Source of the DNA: Epiperipatus broadwayi
Lineage: Eukaryota > Onychophora > Udeonychophora > Euonychophora > Peripatidae
Assembly: GCA_028023455.1 (NCBI GenBank)
Contig: JAQFVV010000021.1
Coordinates: 3,620,853-3,684,852 of the forward strand
Direction: 5' to 3'
Length of the DNA: 64,000 nucleotides
Shown here: in pieces, positions 46,850-64,000 of the stretch
How the letters are laid out: each line of letters opens with the position of its first letter
Numbering within the stretch: position 1 is the first letter of the stretch
Position numbers and translations under genes: made by a program
The notes under the pieces: model-generated
Databases searched by the model: none
What the model saw: only the letters and a program-made list of their open reading frames with translations
Told to the model about the DNA's origin: nothing

Positions 46850-47469
46850 TTGTCTTTTATTGTATCTTTATTTATATGAAATTATTTATGAAATAAAAAA
46901 GAATGGAGAAATATGGAAATTAAAAAGTAGAATATTTCATCACCGAAAAAGAACTATTGTATCTAAATTAACTCCATACAGAACTGTTAATTTAATTTAT
47001 TGCGTGTAGGTGAGTGGTTGATGTCGTATCAATGCAATATAAAAGCATAAGATCGAAACTTTATTTAAAGATGTTCTGTGAAATTTTTTAAATTCTATTG
47101 CAAGATCATAATGCCAGTCTATACATCTTCAATTTGCTGAATATGGTATTGTACAGTTTCCTCTTGTAAAATCACATCTTTGTTATATTAATGTGTAAAA
47201 TTAATGCAATCCTATCTAAAATGGTGTTTTATAGTGAACTTAAGTATGGTTTCATAGGAACTATAGATTCCATTTATGTTATAAAGTTAATCTCAAAGAC
47301 ATTCTAACAATACGCAATGTTAATCTACTAAATATCACACCTATGCTTATACAAGCTGTTAAAACAGTGACCGACTCTTTCAAACTGTAATGCCCCCCAG
47401 TGCACAACATATTAATCAATGAATGCAAGAAGGTTTGTGCATAAAATCTCTATCTAGTAGCTATTCATT

Positions 47470-47522
47470 CAATTTCCTCAGACTAGTTTCTAGCTTGTGG
47501 CTTTTATCAGTGAAGAGTTTTG
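47470..47522 (-). ncRNA. F1 hammerhead-like core, left arm
   Basis: On the minus strand: CTCTTCA pairs with TGAGGA; CTGATAA (G8 changed to A); helix II AGC/GCT around CACAA; GAAAC, TA, GTC. The G8 change suggests loss of activity. Confidence 0.55.
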
Positions 47523-47670
47523 GATCTGAAACCACTATGCCTAAATCTTAAAATATAATACAATCTTCCATAAATCACCTTTTATGGTTTTAGTTTATTA
47601 TAAAGCTATGAGTAAAAGATGACTGCCGGAGAGTTACCTTAAATTCTAAGATCTAGGTTCAGTGCTCCCA

Positions 47671-47728
47671 GATCTGAGGCTCTTTACTGATGAAAACCAC
47701 AAGGTAGAAACTAGTTTGGGGATCTTGG
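47671..47728 (+). ncRNA. F1 hammerhead-like ribozyme, right arm
   Basis: CTGATGA intact; helix II ACC pairing GGT around ACAA, a compensated change from AGC/GCT; GAAAC, TA, GTT (allowed NUH triplet); then TGGGGAT, which meets GCTCTTTA largely through G-T pairs. The best-preserved core sequence in the F1 family, though helix I is weak. Confidence 0.6.
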
Positions 47729-47830
47729 ATGAGTAGGCACTAGATAGGAATTTTATGCACAGCCTTTTTGCATCCATTGATTATGGTGGTTTTTACTAGG
47801 TGGTGCTACTGTAATAAGAGTTTATCAGTG

Positions 47831-48888
47831 GTAAATAATGTTAATTATTTTCATTCAGAAAATGTAACAGAGAATGGAATAAATCAGTTTCCATTCAGAA
47901 GATAGGATAGAGAATGGAATAAATCAAAAAGCCACAGCTAGATATGGTGTTGAAATATTTCAGAAAGAAAAGTTTTCCATGAATAAATTAAAAGACAGCA
48001 TTGCAAAATATCAAATAAGTAAAGTAATGTGTCAGCACATTTTATATATGGGTGCATTCATAAAACTCATTTCTATAGCAGTTTTTGGAGTTGAGATGGC
48101 TATACTAATTTACAAATGATTGCTTACTAATCATGTTAAGTCAAAACTGCTTTTAGTTTTAATATCTATACTTCATTTATTATTCTTATATCAGCTATGA
48201 CCTTAAACTAAAAGTGTTTCCATTTTTTGTTTTAATATGGATCTGATGAATATTATTGGTATTATTAGATCGCATGATTTCAGCTTTCAACTGAAATTTG
48301 ATCTATATTAATAGACAGAAAAATTTCCATTATATATATATATTGTACCGTATGGATCCGCCGAATGAAGTATACTTTCATGTATATATGTTTGGCTGGT
48401 TTCAAACTCCTTCATAATACATTTATAATCTTATAAATGTTACGTGAATGAACCGGCATGTTCGAGCAAAATGGGAGATATTATTGATAGCTTTAACTAT
48501 CAACAACGGCCCACCTCGGCTGCTAGATTCAAACCCCTACTATCCAAACACTTTATTTGTTTCAGAGTAATCTCCGGGCACCAGATATCTATTCAGAAGA
48601 ATAAACAACGTATTTGGTCAGTAGGCTCATAATCCAGCGCTCAAAACAATCCCAAAAACTAGCTCAGTCTAATTTTAATCAATAATAAAATATAGAAAAA
48701 AAAAATTGGTAGGAAGAGATTGATAAAAAGAATTTGATAAAAAAAAATTGACCGACAAATAAAGTTTTAGTTTAAAGACAATTTATTTTAACTAGTATTA
48801 ATTACACTAAATTTAAATATCTTTATAATTTTTAACTAACATAATATTGGTATTTTTGTCACGCACATTTTAAATTAACACAATAATG
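47831..48888. other. No gene recognised
   Basis: AT-rich, with a duplicated TTTCCATTCAGAA block at 47890. At 48420-48660 a GC-richer segment has a 62-codon plus-strand ORF (MNEPACSSKM start) with no recognisable domain; it could be an unclassified repeat. Confidence 0.35.
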
Positions 48889-49806
48889 TACCAATATTGA
48901 AATTGGCACATACTAATTTATCTAAAAAAAAAAAAATTTATTAAAATCTAAAGGGAATGAGGGTAGTATTGAAATAATTTTTAGATAAGATTAAGTTTAA
49001 AGCTGTCGACTGGATAAATCTTAGTACCCATGACGGATTGGCAGGGATCATTCCTCAAATTTAAAATGATTATATGTGTGCGTAAATAAATATTGTTTGT
49101 GTATTAATTACTGGCAGTGGCTTTTATTTTTTTATACTTAAGATATAAATTAAAGATATAGATTCTTATCTCTGCATCTCCACTGAGCTAGTGACAATGG
49201 GCTAACGACCGGAATCAACCAATAAAAATTTTTTTAAGCTTACATATCTGCCTACTATATAAATATTCTAGGTTCAAATGCCTAGTGGCACCCTGTAGTG
49301 TAGATTATGTTAAGTCTCTTATTCTGGATCGTCATAATTAGCCCCATGTTGGCACCAATTATAAAGATCCGGAATAAGAGACTTAACGTAATCTACACTA
49401 CAGGGCACCACTAGGCATTTGAACTTAGAAAATTTATATAGTAGGCAGATACATAAGTTAAAAAAAAAATTTATTGGTTGATTCCGGTCGTTAGCCCATT
49501 GTCACTAGCTTAGTGGAGACGCAGAGATAAGAATCTATATCTTTAATTTATATCTTAAGTATAAAAAAATAAAAGCCACTGCCAGTAATTAATACACAAA
49601 CAATATTTATTTATGCACATATATAATCATTTTAAATTTGAGGAATGATCCCTGCCAATCCGTCACGGGTACTAAGATTTATCCAGTCGACAGCTTTAAA
49701 CTTAACCTTATCTAAAACTTATTTCAATACTACCCTCATTCCCTTTAGATTTTTATAAATTTTTTTTTTTTAGATAAATTAGTATGTGCCAATTTCAATA
49801 TTGGTA
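48889..49806. mobile_element. 918-bp near-perfect palindrome, MITE-like
   Basis: The two halves pair around position 49348, with a central loop of about 35 bp. Termini are CCAATATTGAAATTGGCACA on the left and its reverse complement on the right, each bordered by TA (48889-48890 and 49805-49806), consistent with a TA target duplication as for Tc1/mariner-type MITEs. Arms carry GTCGACTGGATAAATCTTAG and AACGACCGGAATCAACC blocks. Divergence between arms is low (scattered substitutions and poly-A length). No ORF. It lies 55 bp from the PLE. Confidence 0.85.
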
Positions 49807-49861
49807 CAATATATATATATATATATGTTATACTCAATGTTTTCACGGTTATATGATATAG

Positions 49862-50701
49862 ATAAATTATAACTTTTGGGGCTATACCATGTATTGTTTT
49901 CCATTAAACACTGATATTTCAACGGAATAGCAACCGCCATTATCAAGGTTAACTTTTGAAAGAAAAACCGTTAGATCTTAACAAATAACATGACTGCATG
50001 TGAGATGAGAAATGAGATTCAAGTTCACCATTCACAATATGAGGCTTATCAAAATGTTTATTTCCCTCAGTATTTTTACCTATTAATTTTAAGTTAATAT
50101 TGGATAAAATGAGAGGTTTCCACATAGCTGGAATATGTTGTGCTTCATCAGTTCTATTTAAACCAGTAGGTCTCTTTAATATTTCAATTGACTCTCTCAT
50201 GTTTCTTAAATCATATCTTTCCAAATTAGCAAGTATTTTTGTATTGTCAAAATTAGATTTGTGACCAGTTTCTAAATAATGGGAAATAAAAACTAATGTG
50301 CTAATTTTTTGATGAAAAGCATTTTTATGTTTCTTAATTCTGACATTAATTCATCTATTAGACTGACCCACATAGCCTCTTGAGCACTGGAAACATGGAA
50401 TTTCATAAACTCCTTGGTGTTCCAAAAATTTTCTGTCTTTAGGTTTATACAAAAAATCACCAATTTTTTTGCCAGCAGAAAAAGTGGTCTTTATATTAAA
50501 ACAAGATAGTCTTCTACTGATTTTATCAGTAACCCCCTAATGTAAGGCAAAATTACTCTATTAAAAGAGGAATTATCAATTCTATCCTCTTTTTTCTTTT
50601 TAGTATTAATGTTATATAAAGCCCTACTTATGATGTTTTTATTATAATTATTAGAAAGCAGAATACTTTTTGTAAGTTCTATTTCTTGAGAAAGATGTTC
50701 A
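49862..50701 (-). pseudogene. Inverted partial copy of PLE tail
   Basis: The 3' part of the same PLE in opposite orientation. It begins on the minus strand at about 50701 (EHLSQEIELTKSILL region), runs through the end of the RT and the GIY-YIG endonuclease (GVYEIPCFQCSRGYVGQS near 50400), and ends with the frame at 50224-49949 (ERYDLRNMRESIEILKR). Unlike the forward copy it keeps the frame at FLYKPKDR and lacks the insertion, but has the same TGA within the endonuclease (CGA to TGA after QSN). The two copies share their 3' end, so they form terminal inverted repeats of about 840 bp around the forward 5' part. Confidence 0.85.
49909..49949 (-). ncRNA. PLE 3' hammerhead-like motif, inverted copy
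   Basis: Same motif as 52952-52991 on the minus strand: CTTGATAA, GGCGG..CCGTT stem, GAAATATCAGTG. Confidence 0.4.
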
Positions 50702-50719
50702 TATGTAAAAAAATTATCC

Positions 50720-52235
50720 CATCATAAACTTTCTTGTGATGAAATTTCTCTGTTGGAAAAAGGTTTTAATTATGCTTTGGCTCCTAAATGTGTTCCAGTT
50801 GAAAATATTATATGCAATATAGAATCTTCCTTAAAAAATATAGACTTACACACAGCTGATCTTATTAGATTTGAAGTTTGTGATATCTTAAAAAATATGA
50901 AACCACCAAAAAATAATTTATCTAAAGGAGAATTTATTGCATTTCAAAATTTAAAAAAAGATGATTCAATTGTTGTTATTCCAGCAGATAAGGGTAATTC
51001 TACTGTTGTTCTTGATCGTTTGGATTATAATAATAAAATTGTAGATTTATTAAATGATGGAACTTATAAAAAGATTATTAGAGATCCTCTGACATATTTA
51101 GAGAAAAAGACAAAATGTCTTACCAAACGTTCTAGTATAGATGAAGATATGAAAATTAAAATTTCTCCAAGAGAAGGTTCTTCATTATATCCTAAATTTT
51201 ATGGTTTGCCTAAAATTCATAAACCTGAGATACCATTGCGACCTATTGTGTGTGCTATAGGCTCTCTCACACATGCTTTGGCTAGATATTTAGCCCAATG
51301 CTTACAGCCATTGACAGACAAGATTCCATCAAGAATTAAAAATTAAAGCCATTTTATTTCAATAATTAAAAACTTAAAACTAACTGGAACTGATTTATTG
51401 TTTAGTTTTGATGTTTCTTCTATGTTTACTAATATTCCAGTTGAAGAAGCATTAAATATAATAACTCAGTACAATGATTTACCTGATTTTATTATTCCAT
51501 TAGCAAAGCATCGCCTTGAAAATACATTTTTTGTTTATAATTCTCAACTGTTTAAACAAATTAAAGGACTTTCTATGGGTTCCCCACTGTCACCTGTCAT
51601 TGCTGATCTTTTCATGGACAATTTTGAAAGTCAAGTATTATGTGCAGCTACTAAAAAAACCTTCTATTTGGCTTAGATATGTGGATGATACTTTTGTCAT
51701 ATGGCCTCATGGAATTGATTCTTTAAATTCTTTTCTTGCTTTTATAAATAATTGGCATCCAAATATTAAATTTACTATGGAAGTGGAAAATAACAGATCA
51801 CTTTCTTTTCTAGATGTTTTAATTGCAAGAAAATGTGATGAAACATTGTCAATATCAGTTTACAAAAAATCTACTCATACAAACCGATATCTTAATTTTA
51901 ATTCTCATCATCATCCTGCACAAACTTTTTATGTAGCTAAAAATCTTTTCACTAGAGCTTATAATTTATCTGATAAAGAACATCTTTCTCAAGAAATAGA
52001 ACTTACAAAAAGTATTCTGCTTTCTAATAATTATAATAAAAACATCATATGTAGGGCTTTATATAACATTAATACTAAAAAGAAAAAAGAGGATAGAATT
52101 GATAATTCCTCTTTTAATAGAGTAATTTTGCCTTATATTAGGGGGGTTACTGATAAAATCAGTAGAAGACTATCTTGTTTTAATATAAAGACCACTTTTT
52201 CTACTGGCAAAAAAATTGGTGATTTTTTTGTATAA
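50720..52235 (+). pseudogene. PLE reverse transcriptase
   Basis: Frame 1 (50753-51346) reads VVIPADKGNSTVVLDR near residue 75 and LYPKFYGLPKIHKPEIPLRP near 150, the typical N-terminal PLE blocks. A TAA at 51344-51346 interrupts, after which the same frame continues: LLFSFDVSSMFTNIPVEEAL (first catalytic Asp) and KGLSMGSPLSPVIADLFM. An extra A in the A run near 51654-51660 shifts the frame to 51516-52235, which carries the catalytic RYVDDTFVIW, then NNRSLSFLDVLIARK and GVTDKISRR. It ends where one extra T in a T run (near 52225) cuts FLYKPKDR. Original polypeptide therefore carried RT and endonuclease together. PLE RTs are related to telomerase. Confidence 0.9.
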
Positions 52236-52975
52236 ACCTAAAGACAGAATATTTTTGGAACATCAAGGAGTTTATGAAATTCCATGTTTCCAGTGCTCAA
52301 GAGGCTATGTGGGTCAGTCTAATAGATGAATTAATGTCAGAATTAAGAAACATAAAAATGCTTTTCATCAAAAAATTAGCACATCAGTTTTTACTTCCCA
52401 TTATTTAGCTGAAATACACAGGCTTATATATACCTGTGTCTATATATGTAATAGACAGGATATGAGCACAGACTTTCACATGACCCACCACTCTCCACAC
52501 TATCTCATAACACTGATACACTTGAACAACATATGTGTGTTGAAGTGTATCAGTGTTATGAGATAGTGTGGAGAGTGGTGGGTCATGTGAAAGTCTGTGC
52601 TCATATCCTGTCTATTCCCATTATTTAGAAACTGGTCACAAACCTAATTTTGACAATACAAAAATACTTGCTAATTTGGAAAGATATGATTTAAGAACCA
52701 TGAGAGAGTCAATTGAAATATTAAAGAGACCTACTGGTTTAAATAGAACAGATGAAGCACAACGTGTTCCAGCTATGTGGAAACCTCTCATTTTATCCAA
52801 TATTAACTTAAAATTAATAGGTAAAAATACTGAGGGAAATAAACATTTTGATAAGCCTCATATTGTGAATGGTGAACTTGAATCTCATTTCTCATCTTGC
52901 ACACAGTCACGTTATTTGTTAAGATCTAATGGTTTTTCTTTCAAAAGTTAACCTTGATAATGGTGGTTGCTATTC
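52236..52975 (+). pseudogene. PLE GIY-YIG endonuclease, split by insertion
   Basis: Reads HQGVYEIPCFQCSRGYVGQS (GIY and YVG of the nuclease fold, with the linking CxxC-like pair), a TGA at the expected Arg, then INVRIKKHKNAFHQ. It is interrupted at 52409-52614 and resumes HYLETGHKPNFDNTKIL and ERYDLRTMRESIEILKR, ending at 52951. The nuclease cuts the DNA target during PLE integration. The TGA is shared with the inverted copy, so it predates their separation. Confidence 0.85.
52409..52614. mobile_element. 206-bp palindromic element with 14-bp target duplication
   Basis: Inserted in the PLE endonuclease. The target TTCCCATTATTTAG is present on both sides (52395-52408 and 52615-52628), and the uninterrupted target is seen once in the inverted PLE copy near 50275. 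The insert is a foldback with arms of about 76 bp (about 52450-52526 and 52541-52616) around AACAACATATGTGTGTT. The arm words CACAGACTTTCACATGAC and ATCTCATAACACTGATACAC match the tRNA-like ends of F2 (17015-17305). The insertion moved as one palindromic unit. A 14-bp duplication fits retrotransposition more than a TA-type DNA transposon. Confidence 0.9.
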
Positions 52976-52991
52976 CGTCGAAATATCGGTG
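52952..52991 (+). ncRNA. PLE 3' hammerhead-like motif
   Basis: Just after the PLE stop: CTTGATAA, then GGTGG pairing CCGTC around TTGCTATT, then GAAATATC. The inverted copy has GGCGG with CCGTT. It has the order of a hammerhead core but TTGATAA departs from CTGANGA. PLE hammerheads are described in the literature, so it may be a degenerate one. Confidence 0.45.
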
Positions 52992-53054
52992 TTTAATGGA
53001 AAACAATACACGGTATAGCCCAAAAAGTTATAATTTATATATATATATTACCCT

Positions 53055-53300
53055 CTGCAGTTTGGTATAGTTAATAGAGCATGCAGCTTGGGATCAGAAG
53101 ATCACAGGATTGATTCTGGTTCTCACAAATCTGGCACTCAAACTTCTTATGAATTCCTGAGCAATAAAGACATTAGCATTAATTCCACCTTTATTGTTAA
53201 AAAGAGGTTGCCTTGACAACAGTTTGAAATTGTTTATTGTTACTGATGTAGGATTTGTCTAAGTATTGACTGTTTTTAATGGTATATATATATATAATAC
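53055..53300 (+). repeat. tRNA-derived SINE
   Basis: Head: CTGCAGTTTGGTATAGTTAA then TAGAGCATGCAGC (box A-like), CACAGGATTGATTCTGG (box B-like), then the tail CTGGCACTCAAACTTCTTAT and CCTGAGCAATAAAG. The last part (53207-53295, GGTTGCCTTGACAACAGTTT onward) is repeated at 62310-62395, so a second repeat is joined to it. Confidence 0.75.
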
Positions 53301-53335
53301 ATATATAGACGTAAAACAATTTTTATTTGAAAACT

Positions 53336-53341
53336 TTTATT
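53336..53341 (-). promoter_or_regulatory. Possible HPDL polyadenylation signal
   Basis: AATAAA on the minus strand 84 bp after the HPDL stop; another at 53322-53327. In AT-rich DNA such hexamers are common, so this is tentative. Confidence 0.35.
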
Positions 53342-53424
53342 AAAAATAAAATTATATATATTTAAAAATGCCCTCATGCTTTTGGATGTGTGTAAATAAA
53401 TATAACTCATTTCTTCACTGCAAA

Positions 53425-61013
<7,589 letters not shown>

Positions 61014-64000
61014 CTAAAAAATAAAAATCTATCTTTTAAATGTTATTCATTGTTAATCATTTGAAATGATGTTAATTTGGTGTCCAAAATTAAATGCAGT
61101 AAGGATAAGTGTTATTTAGGGTCAATAAAAACTAGTTCCTTTAGTGTGATAATATTCCTTTATTGTATATAAAGTAATCATATTAGTTATCTGTTACCTA
61201 ACTTTACAACAAATTAAAAACTTGATTGGCTTAGAGATTATGGTAATTTGAAGATTAAAAAAGTCTTCAGTATTTGATTGCAATATTCATTTTATGAAAC
61301 CATAAAAACATTGCTCTATGAGTAAATTTGTTAAAACAAGAACTCTGACAATATCCAATTATTTATCATCTTACTGCTGGTATGCTTCCAATACCAGCTC
61401 TCTTCAACCTACTTTAGTGACATCTACTTTAAGCCTGAGTAACCAGTGGACACCAGATTGTGTAGTGCTACAATATCTATATCCACAAACCAGTTTTTGG
61501 TTTTTGTCTTCATTACTGAGGAACTATGATTTAAAATGAAAACTAATTTACTTCTGCTTCTAGCTATAACCTTTGACCCTTTGAATTATTCAAGGGGTCT
61601 GCAGTTAGCATAAAACTGAGGTCTCTAAATTATATAGAAACTGACCTGGTATCTGATTTATATGTCTATATAAGTGATTTCACCTGGATTTAAAATTTTT
61701 GGTTAATTTGAATTTCTGACTATTAGCTTTAATGGTTTAAAAGATTAAAATATGGCTGCTAGATGGATAATTTGCAATTACTTCCAACTTTGAATCCTAA
61801 GTTCTCATTGGCAAAAGGCAAAAATGAGTCAGGGGATGTGGGTATTGCATCAGTTGATTATTCATTACTCAGGCTTACAATAAATGGATGCAGAGTAGGG
61901 TGATGAGAACTGATTTTAGTAATAAGGTTCCCAAGTAAGCTATATCTCAGGATCATAATTATCCACTCAAGAAAAAAATAAAAATCTTAATATGCTAGTA
62001 GTGGACAACATTACTATTAACAGGCTGGATTATCAGTGAATGGCATTACCAAGAGTCACTGACATAAAATAATGAGCATAGATAGAACATCTAAAATAGG
62101 CATTCAACCAGATTGACTAAATCTTGACTATTTTTTCAAATCACAATTTTTTTTTTTAGGTAGTCAGTCCAAATCTAACCAACATAATCATTAAATGAAT
62201 ATATATTATAAACTAGAGAATAAAGAGGTATTAGACTAATTTGAGTTGTTCACATAGGTGTCAATTACTGACTTGGTAAATTTCACTTGACATTATATTG
62301 TTAAAATGGGGTTGCCTTGACAACAGTTTGAAATTGTTGATTGTTATTAATATTGGGATTGTCTAAGTATTGAATGATTTTTAATGATATATGAATATAT
62401 ATATAAAATTTATTGTAATAATTCTATGATATCAACTTATAGTTCTCTGTATCCCATTTAATCTGGAAGATATAACAGTTTAAACCCATTACTCCCGATA
62501 AATTTATTATGGCAATAATTCATTTATTTGCTTAACATATGAATATTTTTTTTGGATTGATGACATCTTTTCCATGACCATTTGTAAATAGTATATATTG
62601 GAATTCGCAGCAAATTGTTTCCAAAGGGAAATCGGACTTTATTTTGTTGTACCCTTACTTAAAGACATCTAATTAAAGCAATCTAATATTAAAAGAAATT
62701 ATGCCTATATGAGTAAAAAATGGAAGTGTTTTTGATAATTATTCTAATGCTAGGAGTTATAAAAAGAAGGGTGAATAGACAACTATATGGATGAGTAGAA
62801 CAACAGATATTATTTTTTTATCATGAGAAAATTATGAGGCAGAAATACAGTTGGTCTAGACAGATTGATAGAAACAATAACAATAAATGAGCATTTATTT
62901 TATATAGCGCATGTTTATAAATTGTAATACATGCACAGTATCTTGAAAAGGCTGATCGTTAATGTATAACAATAAATGAGTAAAAAGGAGCCTAAATTGA
63001 ATCCCCCCCAAAAATTGAAGATGTAGAAAGAAAAAAGTTACATTAATTAAATAAATAAAAATTTGGAGCGATATTAATTTCTCTGTTAAAGAGTGGTACA
63101 GTAGACGAAAAAAAAAAAGGAATACATGATCACTTCAATCAAAAACCTTGATTAGCATTACCCATAACTGGACAATACTCGGTCAGCCCCTTAACACATT
63201 TTAGTTTTAATAACAGCATTATTAGGGAGTGGACCTTATATCAATGAAAAAAAATATCTATATATGTGTTTTATATCAAATAAATAAAATCAACTCATCA
63301 AAATGAGAACATTCTGAACAGTTATCTGAACAGTTATTAAAATAAAAAATATATTAATCATTCAAAAATAATAAGAATGTAATATATATTTTTTACTTTT
63401 AATGAAATATTGTCTGCCGACGAAAATATTGATTTTTGAAAAATTTATTTTCAAATATGAAACTAATAAAAATAATATTTGTATGGGGAATATATATCTA
63501 TTTTTATTGACATTACATTAATAATATATAAATGTTTATTACAACTTTTATATATATTTAATCTGTTATAAAAAATATTTTTTTAAAAAAAAAGTCAGAT
63601 GTCTTAAATCTTGTATATGCCTCTAACATTCGTACAGCAGCATTGTATAAAAAACAAACTATATGTATGGGTGCGTGTGCTGAATTCAGTTATGAAAGTA
63701 ATCGAATAACCAATATGGAATGACCTATTAGTAATATTTGCTGCTCCTTACAATATACTTTTGGTTCGTCAGAAGACTAGTTGCTATTTCTGGTTTAAAT
63801 GACTGTTCTTTCTATTCTCTTCATTCTTTCTTTCTAGTCTTTCTCTAGTTTTTTTATTTATTTATCTATTTTCAATTACCAGAATTTATTGTAAAAAGGC
63901 CACATTTAGTGCACACACAACTATGACATCAACCTTCCCAGATAATTATCTTGATAGTTATTATTAATCACTTATTAGTTAAGAATTTATTATATCATTT
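61014..64000. other. Upstream of HPDL exon A; no further exon found
   Basis: An F1-like relic at 61395-61545 and the repeat tail at 62310-62395 (as at 53207). A GC-richer unknown block at 62560-62665 (GGGAAATCGGACTTTATTTT). I looked on the minus strand for the metal-binding DHxxL region of HPDL and did not find it. Mostly AT-rich. Confidence 0.45.

Larger units (their letters stand above)
46051..46921 (+). repeat. Tandem hammerhead array, 411-bp unit (retrozyme-like)
   Basis: TGAAATTATTTATGAAATAA starts units at 46051 and 46462, and a third partial unit at 46877 that stops after about 45 bp. Units 1 and 2 align end to end with few differences (unit 2 gains TTTA near its end). Each full unit has one type I hammerhead near its 3' end, and the two predicted cut sites are 411 nt apart. 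Known retrozymes and animal hammerhead circRNA loci have this layout: tandem short units, each with a hammerhead, which self-cleave to unit-length RNA that is then circularised. There is no ORF. Expression cannot be judged from sequence. Confidence 0.8.
47330..47830. repeat. F1 foldback with two hammerhead cores
   Basis: Left arm AATGCCCCCCAGTGCA then AATCAATGAATGCAAGAAGG; right arm CATCCATTGATTATGG then TTTACTAGGTGGTGCTACTG. The centre contains the ATCACCTTTTATGGTTT block and its inverse (ACCTTAAATTCTAAGATCTA). Start block AATATCACACCTATGCTTAT matches the F1 end. Confidence 0.75.
50702..53035 (+). mobile_element. Penelope-like element, 5' truncated, forward copy
   Basis: Reads reverse transcriptase then GIY-YIG endonuclease, with the N-terminal start missing. 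Joined at 50702-50720 to the inverted tail copy, head against head. PLEs often insert with such inverted or tandem partial copies. The 3' end is shared with the inverted copy (ATGGAAAACAATACACGG, then TATAGCCC). Disabled by nonsense, slippage and an insertion, described in the two entries below. Confidence 0.9.

Noticed and set aside
46051-46921. CRISPR-like or satellite explanation for the tandem units
   Set aside because: There are only two long units without spacers, and each contains a structured hammerhead, so a retrozyme-like array fits better.
48889-49806. Assembly artefact of a hairpin
   Set aside because: The arms differ at scattered sites and in poly-A length, so they are two real sequences, although long reads should confirm this.

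Overview
The window looks like nuclear DNA of an animal, most likely an invertebrate. It is strongly AT-rich, has spliceosomal GT-AG introns, carries non-LTR retrotransposons and Penelope-like elements (PLEs), and has tRNA-derived SINEs in various states of decay. I cannot name the species. Only one host gene can be supported. Most of the rest is repeats and AT-rich intergenic or intronic sequence.

Host gene: the four 3'-terminal coding exons of a 4-hydroxyphenylpyruvate dioxygenase-like (HPDL) gene lie on the minus strand between 61013 and 53425. Splice sites and reading phases join perfectly across three introns, and the second and third iron ligands of the HPD fold are visible. The N-terminal half was not found. 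A possible first coding exon of an unidentified gene (ATG plus a strong splice donor) is at 35452-35422 on the minus strand.

Autonomous retroelements, all broken: an RTE-like LINE in four copies (1-345 plus; 20125-23452 minus; 23900-27395 plus; 39361-42830 plus); a second LINE reverse-transcriptase relic (27700-28690 minus); the 5' half of an L2/CR1-like LINE (29400-30910 plus); a PLE with an inverted partial copy of its own tail (49862-53035); and a decayed PLE endonuclease tail (7130-7520).

Non-autonomous repeats are the most interesting part. Many are inverted dimers (foldbacks). Several unrelated-looking families carry a type I hammerhead ribozyme-like core: CTGANGA, then a small hairpin, then GAAA, then a two-base-pair helix III, then an NUH cleavage triplet, flanked by complementary helix I strands. 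The best examples are at 17151-17215 and 46382-46438. The latter sits in a tandem array whose unit is 411 bp with one hammerhead per unit, the arrangement expected for retrozymes that release small circular RNAs. Another family (15530-16080, 25555-25985, 28685-28910, 42900-43210, 47330-47830) carries hammerhead cores in which helix I and helix II change by compensatory substitutions. Related degenerate motifs follow both PLE tails, which suggests, as inference, that PLE machinery mobilises these elements.

Layout: 1-5950 sparse; 5955-20120 foldbacks, SINEs and a PLE relic; 20125-30910 LINE cluster; 31000-39300 foldbacks and one candidate exon; 39361-42830 third large RTE copy; 42900-49806 hammerhead repeats and a 918-bp palindrome; 49862-53035 PLE; 53055-64000 SINEs and the HPDL gene.
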